Shown here in pieces: positions 8,227 through 16,496 of a stretch of 64,000 nt of DNA (its first letter is position 1; each line of letters starts with the position of its first letter). The stretch lies in NCBI GenBank assembly GCA_963709665.1, contig CAVPWU010000003.1, positions 248,001 to 312,000 of the forward strand, given 5' to 3'. Origin of the DNA: DASZIT01 sp963709665. GTDB lineage: Bacteria; Actinomycetota; Acidimicrobiia; Acidimicrobiales; RAAP-2. The translations under genes and the position numbers were made by a program. The notes under the pieces are model-generated. The model saw only the letters and a list, made by a program, of their open reading frames with translations. It was not told where the DNA came from and did not search any database.

Positions 8227-10617
8227 ATGGCGATCGGTGGATCTCGGGGGGAGACGGCTTCGGACGACCCGGGTCGTCCCGCGCCCGATGCGATCACCGG
8301 TCGGCTGCCGGGCCCATCCCACGGCACGTCGATGGTGGCCGCACCGGGAGCGAAGGCCGTCCTGTCCACGCGGGCCCGCATCGCCACCATCACTGCCGTC
8401 GTACTGGTGCTCGGCATGGGCAACACGCTGCTCCTCCGCCACTTCGGCCTGATCTCACCCGAGCCCGTCTGGGCGTGGGTGGTGGTGCTGGGAGCGATCG
8501 CCGGCTTCATCGCCGCCGCCCCACCCTGGGTCGACGAGCTTCCCGGCCGGCGCCACCTGCTGGTCCAGATGACCGGAATGACCATCCTGGCGGTCACCGC
8601 CATCTACCTGACCGGCTGGGGACCCATCCTGATCACCGCCATCGCCATCTTCCCCGTCGTCACGGTGATCCGCTACGGGCCGGACCTGTGGAGGCCGCTG
8701 GTCGCCGTCGGCCTGGGGTGCGTGGTCCTGGCCCAGGGCGGGATGGCGTTCCATCTGGTGCCCAGCGAGCTGGCCGTGGCCACCTCCGAAGGGGTGGTGG
8801 CGCTGGGGATCTTCATCTACGCCGTCATCGTGGGGCTGACCATCTATGCGGCTCGTGAGATCGAGGCGTCGGGACACCTGCTGCAGGCGAGCGAGGAGCG
8901 GTTCCGGTCCCTCATCCAGTACGCCTCGGATACCACCATGCTGGTCAGCCCGGAGGACGCCCGGATCATCTACGTGAGCCCGGCCTGCCAGGAGCTGCTC
9001 GGGGGCTCCCCCGAGGAGCTGGTGGGGATGACCCTCTTCCACCTGGTCCACCCCGAAGACCTCCACAGGGTCACGGCGCAGATCGCCGAGAAGATCCAGC
9101 TCCAACCGATGGTTCAGTTCGAGCTCCAGATCTCGACCCTGGACGGCAGTGAGGTGCGCGACATCGAAGCCGTCATCAGCGACATGCACGAGAACCCGGC
9201 GGTCAACGGGTACGTGCTCAACCTCCGGGACATCTCGAAACGGAAGGCCGCCGAGGCACAGCTGGAGTTCGCCGCCCTGCACGACACCCTGACCGGACTG
9301 GCCAACCGGGCGCTCATTCTCGATCGGACCGAGCAGCTCCTCGCCCGGTCCCGTCGCCACGACCACGAGCCGGCCGTGCTCTTCATCGACCTGGACAACT
9401 TCAAGGACGTCAACGACACCCTCGGCCATCGGGCCGGGGACTCCCTCCTCGTGCAGCTGGCCGACCGGCTGGTGGCCGCCGTCCGGGAGTCGGACACCGT
9501 GGGGCGGATGGGTGGTGACGAGTTCGTGGTTCTCCTCGACGGACCCCTCGGCGACGGCGAGCCCGAGCACATCGCCGCCAAGCTCCTGACCGTCCTCGGG
9601 GAGCCGGTCAACCTGGGGCCCGAGTACGAGTACCCGATCGCCGTCTCCGCCAGCATCGGGATCGCCATCGGTCGCCGGGCACGCCCGGACGACCTCATCG
9701 GGGACGCCGACATCGCCCTCTACCAGGCCAAGGCGGCGGGGAAGCGCTGCAGCGTCGTCTTCGCCCCGGCCATGGCCGAGGCGGTGGCCAATCGGCTTCG
9801 CCACGAGTCCGACCTCCATCGGGCGGTGGCCGAATCGGAGTTCTACCTCGTCTACCAACCCCTGTTCGACCTGGACCCGGTCGCCGTCTACGGCGTCGAG
9901 GCACTGCTCCGGTGGCAGCATCCCGAACGCGGTGTCGTCTCGCCCGCCGAGTTCATCCCGGCGCTGGAGGCCAACGGCCTGATCCTCGAGGTCGGGCGCT
10001 GGGTCCTCGGTGAGGCCTGCCGGCAGTTGGCGGAGTGGGAGCGCGACGGCCCTCAGCTGGTGATGTCCGTCAACGTCTCGATGGCGCAGTTCGGGACCGA
10101 CCGGATCGTCGAGGACGTCGCCGAAGCCATCTCGACGGCCGGCTGCAGTCCGAGCCGCGTGATCCTCGAGATCACCGAGACGATGCTGATGAGCGACCCC
10201 GCCGCCGTGCGCGAGCGGCTCCGGCTGCTGAAGGACCTCGGGGTGAGGATCGCCGTGGACGACTTCGGGACGGGGTACTCCTCGTTGGCCTACCTCCGCC
10301 AGTTCCCGATCGATGAACTCAAGATCGACCGGACGTTCATCGCCTCGATCCTGGAGTCGAGGGAGTCGAACGTCATCGTGAAGAGCTTCGTGGACCTGGG
10401 CCAGGCCCTCGGCATCGAGACCCTGGCCGAGGGGATCGAGGACTACACCCAGCTCGAGATCCTCCAGAGCGTCCGCTGCCTCCGGGGCCAGGGTTTCCTG
10501 GTGTCCCGGCCCCTGGCCGCGGAGGCCCTCGTCGAGTTCCTCGAGGTGTGGCGGTCCGATCCGGACCAGGGGTCCCTCCCCCGTCCGGCCGGGGCCTCGC
10601 GGGACGACCCGGCCTGA
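8227..10617 (+). CDS. Membrane-anchored PAS-GGDEF-EAL cyclic-di-GMP protein
   Basis: Bifunctional cyclic-di-GMP turnover or sensing protein. From ATG 8227 (preceded by GGGGGC) it has about 796 residues. Roughly six transmembrane helices fill the first 205 residues (AVVLVLGMGNTLLLRHFG, VWAWVVVLGAIAGFIAA and others). A PAS domain follows (about 215-335, FRSLIQYASDTTMLVSPED), then GGDEF with an intact MGGDEF motif near residue 429, then EAL with EALLRW near 558 and the catalytic residues of NVS, EITET, DDFGTGYSS, LKIDRTF and AEGIE. All key residues of both domains are present, so both cyclase and phosphodiesterase activity are possible. An alternative GTG start is at 8173. No partner gene is adjacent. 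Confidence 0.9.
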   Translation: MAIGGSRGETASDDPGRPAPDAITGRLPGPSHGTSMVAAPGAKAVLSTRARIATITAVVLVLGMGNTLLLRHFGLISPEPVWAWVVVLGAIAGFIAAAPPWVDELPGRRHLLVQMTGMTILAVTAIYLTGWGPILITAIAIFPVVTVIRYGPDLWRPLVAVGLGCVVLAQGGMAFHLVPSELAVATSEGVVALGIFIYAVIVGLTIYAAREIEASGHLLQASEERFRSLIQYASDTTMLVSPEDARIIYVSPACQELLGGSPEELVGMTLFHLVHPEDLHRVTAQIAEKIQLQPMVQFELQISTLDGSEVRDIEAVISDMHENPAVNGYVLNLRDISKRKAAEAQLEFAALHDTLTGLANRALILDRTEQLLARSRRHDHEPAVLFIDLDNFKDVNDTLGHRAGDSLLVQLADRLVAAVRESDTVGRMGGDEFVVLLDGPLGDGEPEHIAAKLLTVLGEPVNLGPEYEYPIAVSASIGIAIGRRARPDDLIGDADIALYQAKAAGKRCSVVFAPAMAEAVANRLRHESDLHRAVAESEFYLVYQPLFDLDPVAVYGVEALLRWQHPERGVVSPAEFIPALEANGLILEVGRWVLGEACRQLAEWERDGPQLVMSVNVSMAQFGTDRIVEDVAEAISTAGCSPSRVILEITETMLMSDPAAVRERLRLLKDLGVRIAVDDFGTGYSSLAYLRQFPIDELKIDRTFIASILESRESNVIVKSFVDLGQALGIETLAEGIEDYTQLEILQSVRCLRGQGFLVSRPLAAEALVEFLEVWRSDPDQGSLPRPAGASRDDPA

Positions 10618-10945
10618 GGATCCCGGTCGCCGGACAGCCGGTGGCGGTCCGGGCTCCTCCCACCCGTCACCCGTCGCGGAGACGGACCCCGCGCCCCCGG
10701 GACGGAGGACCCGTCCGGGTCGGACCCAGGTCATGTCCGTGGACGGGCCTGGTGGCCAACGCCCCGGGCGGGGTCAACATGGCCGCCTACTCGGTGGCGG
10801 CGGTGGCCCTCTTCCACCGGTCGTGGGCGGCGCCCTCCAGCCGCCTGATCGGGACCTGCTGCAGGTGGGAGACGAGCGGGTTGTGCAGCCCCAGGACGGA
10901 GGCGCCGGTCCACCGGAGGGTGTCGACATAGGCCGACGAGTCGTG
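10618..10945. other. Region with scrambled remnants of a membrane-protein N-terminus
   Basis: About 330 bp without a convincing intact gene. At 10630-10652 there is a small hairpin (CCGGAC/GTCCGG). The minus strand from about 10945 to 10787 reads DSSAYVDTLRWTGASVLGLH then NPLVSHLQQVP, ending in a stop. The plus strand around 10750-10785 reads TGLVANAPGGVNM in another frame. Both resemble pieces expected, in one orientation and one frame, just upstream of MWQPNGMPLVG in the following gene. This suggests a local inversion or rearrangement, or a chimeric assembly. Confidence 0.4.
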
Positions 10946-12544
10946 ATGTGGCAGCCCAACGGGATGCCCCTGGTGGGGCTGGTCGTCACCCCCCTGGAGT
11001 CGACCGTCGGCCCGATGGTCGCCTACAACCTGGTCATCACGCTGGCCCTCGCCCTCGACGGGTGGGCCTGCTTCGTGGCCCTCCGGCGCTGGGTGGGGGG
11101 GTTCGTCGGCCCCCTGGTGGGCGGGGCGGTGTTCGCCTTCTCGCCGGCCATGCTCTCGAACTCGCTGGGGCACGCCCAGATGACCTGCGCCGCCCTGGTG
11201 CCGCTGGCCTTCCTCCTCCTCGTCGACATCGTCGTCGAGCAACGGTGGCGGTGGTGGGTGGCGGGTGGCGCCCTGGGTCTGCTGGTCGCCGCCCAGCTGC
11301 TGGTGGGCGAGGAGCTGCTGGCCGACCTCGGCATCGCCGTGGTGGTCGTCGGCGTCACCGGCGCCGCCTTCTTCCGTCACCAGATCCGGACCAGGGTGGC
11401 GCATGCGGCCCGGGCCCTCGGTGCCGCCGCCGTGACGGCGACGGTCCTCGTCTCGGGTCCGGTCCTCGAGCAGTTCCTCGGCCCCCAGAGCATCTCCGGC
11501 CCCCTCCACTCCACCAGCCGATCCGGGACGGACCTGGCCAATCTCGTCCTACCCGTTCCGGCCCTCAACGAGTGGACGACCAGCTGGAGCCGGGCCCATG
11601 CCCAGGCCGTGATCATCCCCCATGGCATCTCCGAGACCGACGGCTTCGTCGGCGCCACGCTCCTCGTCGGGCTGGTGGTCGTCGTGGTCGCCCGGTGGCG
11701 GCGTCCCGCCGTCCGGGTCACCGCCGTCGCCACCGCCATCCTGGTCGTCCTGAGCCTGGGCGAGCGGCTGCGCGTCGAGGGGCGGACCTTCGACATCTGG
11801 CTGCCGTGGCGCCTGATCCACGCCCTCCCGGTGCTGGGCACCCTGGAGCCCAACCGCCTGGCCATCCTCGTCGACCTCGGGGTCGCCGTGCTCGTCGCCG
11901 AGGGGATCGTCTGGATCGGCGAGAGCCGGACCGGGCCGGCCCGGGCGCTCGGAGCCGTGGCGGCGGCCGTCTGCCTGGCACCACTCCTGCCCACCCTCCA
12001 GTACCCGACGTACACCCCGGCCCAGCCACCCTTCTTCACCTCCACGGCCGTGGACGCCATCCCGGCGGGATCGACGACCCTGGTCGTTCCGTTCCCGTTG
12101 GGGACGCCGGGCGACGACGCCGGCATGATCTGGCAGGCCGATGCCGGCCTGCGATTCTCCATGCCCGGCGGCGGCATCTTCGTGCCCGGCGACGGAGGCG
12201 GCAACACCGAGGGGGGTCAGCCGGACGCCATGAGCACCGCCCTGTCGCTGGCCATCCGGGGGTCGCCCCTCCCCGCCCAGTCACCGGCCGTGCTGGCCGT
12301 CGAGCGCCGGGACCTGACCACCTGGGGAGTCTCGACGGTCGCGGTCGGGCCCATGCCCCATCAACGCGCCGCCCTGGCGCTCCTGTCGCTGGTGTTGGGG
12401 ACCCCGCCACGGGCCGTGGACGGCGTGCACCTCTGGATCCGGGGGTCCGGGGGCGGCGCGACGGTCGGAAGCGGGCGTCCCGCCCCGGGGAGCTGTCGGG
12501 TCACCGGAGGAGGTCGACAAGCTCCGGGTGCTCGACGGTGGTGA
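10946..12544 (+). CDS. Multi-pass membrane protein, GT-C/YfhO-like, apparently 5'-truncated
   Basis: Integral membrane protein of about 532 residues with around ten hydrophobic helices (MVAYNLVITLALALDGWACF, LLVGLVVVVVARW, LAILVDLGVAVLVAEGIVWI) and an extracytoplasmic C-terminal domain. The opening MWQPNGMPLVGLVVTPLES normally lies about 100 residues into actinobacterial membrane glycosyltransferase-like (YfhO/DUF6311-type) proteins, after an Asp-containing first loop, so the visible start lacks the expected N-terminus. The start shown is simply the first ATG (a GTG lies at 10943) and has no clear RBS. It overlaps the convergent LLM gene by 44 bp. Possibly a non-functional remnant; the family is assigned by pattern only. 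Confidence 0.55.
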   Translation: MWQPNGMPLVGLVVTPLESTVGPMVAYNLVITLALALDGWACFVALRRWVGGFVGPLVGGAVFAFSPAMLSNSLGHAQMTCAALVPLAFLLLVDIVVEQRWRWWVAGGALGLLVAAQLLVGEELLADLGIAVVVVGVTGAAFFRHQIRTRVAHAARALGAAAVTATVLVSGPVLEQFLGPQSISGPLHSTSRSGTDLANLVLPVPALNEWTTSWSRAHAQAVIIPHGISETDGFVGATLLVGLVVVVVARWRRPAVRVTAVATAILVVLSLGERLRVEGRTFDIWLPWRLIHALPVLGTLEPNRLAILVDLGVAVLVAEGIVWIGESRTGPARALGAVAAAVCLAPLLPTLQYPTYTPAQPPFFTSTAVDAIPAGSTTLVVPFPLGTPGDDAGMIWQADAGLRFSMPGGGIFVPGDGGGNTEGGQPDAMSTALSLAIRGSPLPAQSPAVLAVERRDLTTWGVSTVAVGPMPHQRAALALLSLVLGTPPRAVDGVHLWIRGSGGGATVGSGRPAPGSCRVTGGGRQAPGARRW

Positions 12545-13484
12545 TGAACGAGACCCGGTTGACCACCCCCGCGCCGCGCTCGGCCACCCGCTGCGGGACC
12601 TCCGCCAACGGGGCGACGATGGCGAAGGCGTGGACCATCTCGTCGTCGACGAGACCCGGCAGCTCCGGCCATCGACCCTCCCTGGTCAACCTGGTGAGCT
12701 CCTCCCCCAGGTCACCCCAGCCGTGGAGCTCGAGCAGCGGGCGGTAGGCGGGGGTGGAGGCGTAGAAGGCCAGGTGTGACCGGATGGCGGCGACGCCGGA
12801 CTCGATCTCGGCGTCGGTCCCGGTGGCCAGGAAGATCGCCGCCTTGACCGCGAACCCGTCCATCGACCGGCCGGCCCGACGACGGCCCTCCTCGAGGGCG
12901 GGCACGGTGCGCTCACGGATCCACCGATCGGTGGTGAACGCGTGGCAGACGAAGCCGTCGGCCACCTCGCCGGCCACCCGGGTCATCTGGTCGCCCACCC
13001 CGGCGAGGTACACCGCCGGAGGCCCGAAGTCGTGCGGGGTCGGCACGAACGCCGGTGGCATCAGGGTGTGCCGGTAGAAGTCGCCCTCGAACTCCAGCGC
13101 CCCGTCCCCGGACCAGGACGCCCAGGCTGCCCGCATGGCCTGCACGAACTCGCGCATCCGGGGTGCCGGATGGCTCCACGGCATCGAGAAGCGGCGGGTG
13201 ACGTGGGCCCGGACCTGGGACCCCAGGCCCAGGACCAGGCGACCCTGCGAGAACCGCTGGAGGTCGTGGGCGGTGTAGGCCAGGCTCATCGGCGATCGGG
13301 CCAGGGCGATGGCCACCGACGTCCCGAGACCGATGCGCTCGGTGGCGCCGGCCGCCAGGGCCAGGGGCAGGAAGGGGTCGTTGCCCAACTCCCCCGTGAA
13401 GGCGCCGTCGTAGCCGGCGGATTCGGCCGAGGCGGCGGCCCGGGCGGCGTCGTCCAGTCCTCCGAGGGTGGTGTCGATCAGCAT
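12501..13484 (-). CDS. LLM-class (F420-dependent-type) oxidoreductase
   Basis: TIM-barrel oxidoreductase of the luciferase-like family, 327 residues, probably using F420 or FMN. Diagnostic segments are GYDGAFTGELGNDPFLPLALAA, RIGLGTSVAIALARSPMSLAYTA, LQRFSQGRLVLGLGSQVRAH and PPAVYLAGVGDQMTRVAGEVADGF. This resembles the F420-dependent MSMEG-type subgroup of hydride-transfer enzymes. The ATG at 13484 overlaps the 3' end of the enoyl-CoA hydratase by 7 bp, so it is translationally coupled as the last gene of the leftward TetR-LLM-ECH-LLM operon. Substrate is unknown. Confidence 0.82.
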   Translation of the reverse strand: MLIDTTLGGLDDAARAAASAESAGYDGAFTGELGNDPFLPLALAAGATERIGLGTSVAIALARSPMSLAYTAHDLQRFSQGRLVLGLGSQVRAHVTRRFSMPWSHPAPRMREFVQAMRAAWASWSGDGALEFEGDFYRHTLMPPAFVPTPHDFGPPAVYLAGVGDQMTRVAGEVADGFVCHAFTTDRWIRERTVPALEEGRRRAGRSMDGFAVKAAIFLATGTDAEIESGVAAIRSHLAFYASTPAYRPLLELHGWGDLGEELTRLTREGRWPELPGLVDDEMVHAFAIVAPLAEVPQRVAERGAGVVNRVSFITTVEHPELVDLLR

Positions 13485-14284
13485 CCGGAGCTCTGTGACC
13501 GGCCGCGGGCGGTGACCTCGGCCCTCCGCTCGCCGACCTGGCTCACCCCCGGTCGCCAGGCCTCGGCCATGTCCCCCTCCAGCCGGTGGGCGTCGTCGAG
13601 GGTGGCGGCGTTGGCGATCTCCCGGTAGTGCTGCACGAGACGGGTGACCCCCTCCTGGTCGTTGCTCACGATGTCGGCCGCCAGCTGCCGGGCGAAGGGC
13701 AGCAGCTGGTCGTGGGGGACGACGTGGTTGACCAGCCCGTAGCGGAGCGCGTCCTCGGCGCCCAGGAAGTTGCCGGTCAACGACAGCTCGGTGGCCCGTC
13801 GCACGCCGATGGACTGGGCCAGCAGGACGGTCATCCCCCCGCCGGGCATGATGCCCACCCTGGCGTGGGTATCGGCGAACCGGGCCCGGTCGGATGCGAC
13901 CAGGAAGGTGCACTGCAGGGCGAGCTCCAGGCCACCGGTGACGGCCACGCCGTTGACGGCACCGATGACCGGCTTGTCGATCACCGGGAGGAACCGGAAG
14001 AGCCCGTTGCCGTCGCGCTCGGGCCCCTGGCCGGCGGCCCGGGGGCCGGCGGAGGGCGGCACGTCACCGGAGGTCTCCTTGAGGTCGATCCCGGCGCTGA
14101 AGGCGGGGTCGGACCCGGTCAGCACGAGGGCATCCACGCCGGAGTCGGCTCCCAGGGCGGTCACCGCGTCCCACAGCTCGTACAGCAGGGCCCGGCTGAG
14201 GGCGTTGCGGGCCTCGGGCCGGTGCAGCGTGACGACGGCCACCCGGTCCTCGACGCCGACGATCAGCAGCGGATCAGGCCCCAC
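13478..14284 (-). CDS. Enoyl-CoA hydratase/isomerase (crotonase family)
   Basis: Crotonase-fold protein of 268 residues acting on an acyl-CoA thioester (hydration or isomerisation in a beta-oxidation-like path). It has RPEARNALSRALL (the CoA-binding NALS motif), AFSAGIDLKE (first oxyanion-hole loop), AVNGVAVTGGLELALQCTFLVAS (second oxyanion loop) and FADTHARVGIMPGGGMTVLL. The GTG at 14284 is preceded by GGGGGAC and overlaps the upstream LLM gene by 11 bp. The typical catalytic Glu position of hydratases is not clear to me, so the exact reaction is left open. Third gene of the TetR-led operon. Confidence 0.82.
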   Translation of the reverse strand: MGPDPLLIVGVEDRVAVVTLHRPEARNALSRALLYELWDAVTALGADSGVDALVLTGSDPAFSAGIDLKETSGDVPPSAGPRAAGQGPERDGNGLFRFLPVIDKPVIGAVNGVAVTGGLELALQCTFLVASDRARFADTHARVGIMPGGGMTVLLAQSIGVRRATELSLTGNFLGAEDALRYGLVNHVVPHDQLLPFARQLAADIVSNDQEGVTRLVQHYREIANAATLDDAHRLEGDMAEAWRPGVSQVGERRAEVTARGRSQSSGC

Positions 14285-15272
14285 CGGCGTCCCCCAATCG
14301 GTCGCCGACGGCCGGCAGGACCTCCTTCTCGAAGAGCCGGAGGCTCGACCAGGCGAGGTCGATCGGCATGCCACCGCACAGCGGATGGAACATGGCGAAC
14401 GGAAACGGCGAGGCTCGCTGCTCCTCGACCATCTCCTCGGGTGTGATCACCCGGTAGTTGCCGCTGGCCCGCAACTCGTCGAGGTCCGCCACCGTCCGGA
14501 ACGGGCTGGCCAGGTCGTCCTGGGCCTGCCAGGCACCGTAGGCGTTCATCTCGTGCATGAAGTAGGGCGCCATCCGCTCCCACCCGAGCTCGGCGTCCTC
14601 GGCCAGGGCCACCGTGGTGGTGTCCCCCATCGGGCACGGACCGGGGTCCGGCTTGCCGAGGCGTGCCATCTCGTCGACGTAGTACGGCCACACGGAGGCG
14701 TCGCTGGGCAGGAACCCGTCGGCGATGCGGGCGGCGCGCTCGGCGGCCGGCCGGGAGCTGCCCCCGAGGATGAGGGCGGGTCCTCCGGGCCGGAAGGGGG
14801 CCGGACTGACCTGGACCGTCCGGCCGCGGTACTCGAAGGGTGCGCCGGCGAAGGCGGCCTTGAGGGTGGCCACCGCCTCGGTGACCCGCCGACCCCGCTC
14901 GTTCATCGCCACGTCGAACATGGCGAACTCCTCGTGCACGTAGCCACCGGCCACGATGAGGTCGACCCGACCCCGGCTCAGGTTGTCGAGCACCACCAGG
15001 TCCTCGGCCAGCCGGAGCGGGTCGTAGAAGGGGGCCACCAGGGCCGCCACCATGAAGCGGACGTTCTCGGTGCGCGCCGCCATGGCCGCCAGCATCGGGA
15101 TCGGGCTCGGGAGATAGCCGTCGTCCGAGCCGTGATGCTCCGAGACCGAGATGGCCACGCACCCCAACGAGTCGGCCCAGGTGGCCATGTCCAGGGCCGC
15201 CGCGTACCGGTCGGCCATGGAGGTCCCGGCGAAGGCCGGATTTCGAAAGTCGTAGCGGAGTCCGAACAGCAT
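14274..15272 (-). CDS. LLM-class flavin-dependent oxidoreductase
   Basis: Bacterial-luciferase-like monooxygenase or oxidoreductase, 332 residues. It has AISVSEHHGSDDGYLPSPI (the EHH motif), AARTENVRFMVAALVAPFYD, LDNLSRGRVDLIVAGGYVHEEFA and ALILGGSSRPAAERAARIADG. ATG 15272 lies 16 bp downstream of the TetR stop, with GAGGAGA upstream. It is closely related in layout to the protein at 29185-30168 in the island. The protein probably oxidises an intermediate handled by the adjacent enoyl-CoA hydratase; this is inference from context. Confidence 0.85.
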   Translation of the reverse strand: MLFGLRYDFRNPAFAGTSMADRYAAALDMATWADSLGCVAISVSEHHGSDDGYLPSPIPMLAAMAARTENVRFMVAALVAPFYDPLRLAEDLVVLDNLSRGRVDLIVAGGYVHEEFAMFDVAMNERGRRVTEAVATLKAAFAGAPFEYRGRTVQVSPAPFRPGGPALILGGSSRPAAERAARIADGFLPSDASVWPYYVDEMARLGKPDPGPCPMGDTTTVALAEDAELGWERMAPYFMHEMNAYGAWQAQDDLASPFRTVADLDELRASGNYRVITPEEMVEEQRASPFPFAMFHPLCGGMPIDLAWSSLRLFEKEVLPAVGDRLGDAGGA

Positions 15273-15288
15273 GGGTGATCCCGTCTCC

Positions 15289-15882
15289 TCAGTGGTCGTG
15301 ACCGGGGGTGCCGAACCGCACCACCAGCTCGTCGAAGAACCGGACGGTGGTGTCGTGGCCGGCGGTGATGCCCAGTGACTGCTCGATGGCCATGACCTGG
15401 GAGACCCCGGTCATCACCAGCAGGACGACCTCGGCGGGCACGGCCAACGGCAGGGCATCCTGTTCGGCGAACACCTTCTCGATGGCGTCCAGCTGCATGG
15501 TCCGGAAGCGTTCGGAGTAGCGGGCCATCTCCTGGCGGATGGCCTTGTGGTGGTTGGCCAGGGCCGCCAGTTCGAGGTGGTAGATGGCCCCGGGACCGTC
15601 ATCCCGGAACGACCAGATGGTCCGCAGTGAGGTGTCCGCCGCCAGGGCCTGCTCGAACCGGGCGAACCCCTCCTCGGCGCGGCGACGGAAGAGCTCGGCG
15701 AACAGCTCGTCCATGGTCCGGAAGTAGTAGTGCACCAGCTTGCTGCTGACCCCCACCTCCTGCCCCAGGCGGCGGGAGGTGACGGCGGGGTAGCCCTCAT
15801 CGACCATCACCACCTCGGCGGCGTCGAGCAGCTTGGCCCGGGTCTTCGAGTCGACGGTGCCGATCCGTCGGGGTGCGGTCAT
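15289..15882 (-). CDS. TetR-family transcriptional regulator
   Basis: 197-residue TetR/AcrR repressor: N-terminal helix-turn-helix (TRAKLLDAAEVVMVDEGYPA, then VTSRRLGQEVGVSSKLVHYYF) and an all-helical ligand-binding C-terminus. It is the first gene of a four-gene leftward operon (TetR, LLM, ECH, LLM) and is divergent from NTF2-like, SDR and GH2 genes. A 31-bp near-perfect palindrome at 15918-15948, 36 bp before its start, is the obvious autoregulatory operator. ATG 15882 was chosen because it starts MTAPRRIGT directly before the DNA-binding domain; longer frames run through the palindrome. Confidence 0.88.
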   Translation of the reverse strand: MTAPRRIGTVDSKTRAKLLDAAEVVMVDEGYPAVTSRRLGQEVGVSSKLVHYYFRTMDELFAELFRRRAEEGFARFEQALAADTSLRTIWSFRDDGPGAIYHLELAALANHHKAIRQEMARYSERFRTMQLDAIEKVFAEQDALPLAVPAEVVLLVMTGVSQVMAIEQSLGITAGHDTTVRFFDELVVRFGTPGHDH

Positions 15883-15917
15883 GCCGATAGCTTGCCATCT
15901 TCGACCCATCGGTGCTA

Positions 15918-15948
15918 GGCAGGTGCCCAGCAATGCTGGGCGCCTGCC
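15918..15948. promoter_or_regulatory. 31-bp near-perfect palindrome, probable TetR operator
   Basis: Left arm GGCAGGTGCCCAGCA, central A, right arm TGCTGGGCGCCTGCC: 14 of 15 positions pair. It lies in the 191-bp gap between the divergent tetR (start 15882) and the NTF2-like gene (start 16074). Placement and symmetry fit autoregulation and shared control of both operons. Confidence 0.6.
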
Positions 15949-16073
15949 CAACAGCCGGGGGACGGTAGGGGGTCGTGATGAGGCGCCGGGGGTCAGGCAC
16001 GGACCCGTGCCACCGCCGTCTCCGGACCCACCACTCCCTCCACGACGACCAGGGCCGATGAGGAGAGCCGGAC

Positions 16074-16484
16074 ATGGACGACATCGAAGAGATCAAGAAG
16101 CTGAAGGCCCGCTACTTCCGGACCATGGACACCAAGGACTGGTCGGGCATGCGCGAGCTCTTCACCGATGACGTCGTCGTCGACACCACCGGCTCCGGCG
16201 GCGGCGTCATCCAGGGTGCGGACGAGTTTCTGGCCTTCCTGCAGCCGACGTTGGAGGGAGCCGTCACCGTCCACCACGGGCACATGCCGGAGATCGAGAT
16301 CACCTCGGCGTCGACGGCGACCGGCATCTGGGCACTGCAGGACACCATCGTGTGGCCGGACGGGACCCGACTGGAGGGCTACGGGCACTACCACGAGGAC
16401 TACGCACTGGTGGCCGGCCGGTGGAAGATCGCACGCTCGACGCTGACCCGCCTGCACATCGACTTCACGACGACCGAACGCTGA
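16074..16484 (+). CDS. NTF2-like / SnoaL-fold protein
   Basis: 136-residue NTF2-superfamily protein. It begins MDDIEEIKKLKARYFRTMD and continues with WSGMRELFTDDVVVDTTGSGGG, GADEFLAFLQPTLEG, a HHGHMPEIEITS strand and LVAGRWKIARSTLTRLHIDF, the pattern of SnoaL-like isomerase/dehydratase or ring-hydroxylase-beta-like folds. GAGGAGAG precedes the start by about 8 nt. It is the first gene of a rightward operon with an SDR 12 bp downstream. It is divergent from the TetR operon across the 31-bp palindrome. Reaction unknown. Confidence 0.75.
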   Translation: MDDIEEIKKLKARYFRTMDTKDWSGMRELFTDDVVVDTTGSGGGVIQGADEFLAFLQPTLEGAVTVHHGHMPEIEITSASTATGIWALQDTIVWPDGTRLEGYGHYHEDYALVAGRWKIARSTLTRLHIDFTTTER

Positions 16485-16496
16485 GGAGAGCTGCTG

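Noticed and set aside
10733..10942. N-terminal extension of the membrane protein from 10733
   Set aside because: The in-frame translation is Gly/Pro/Arg-rich and not membrane-like; coding signal in this stretch is in other frames and partly on the other strand.
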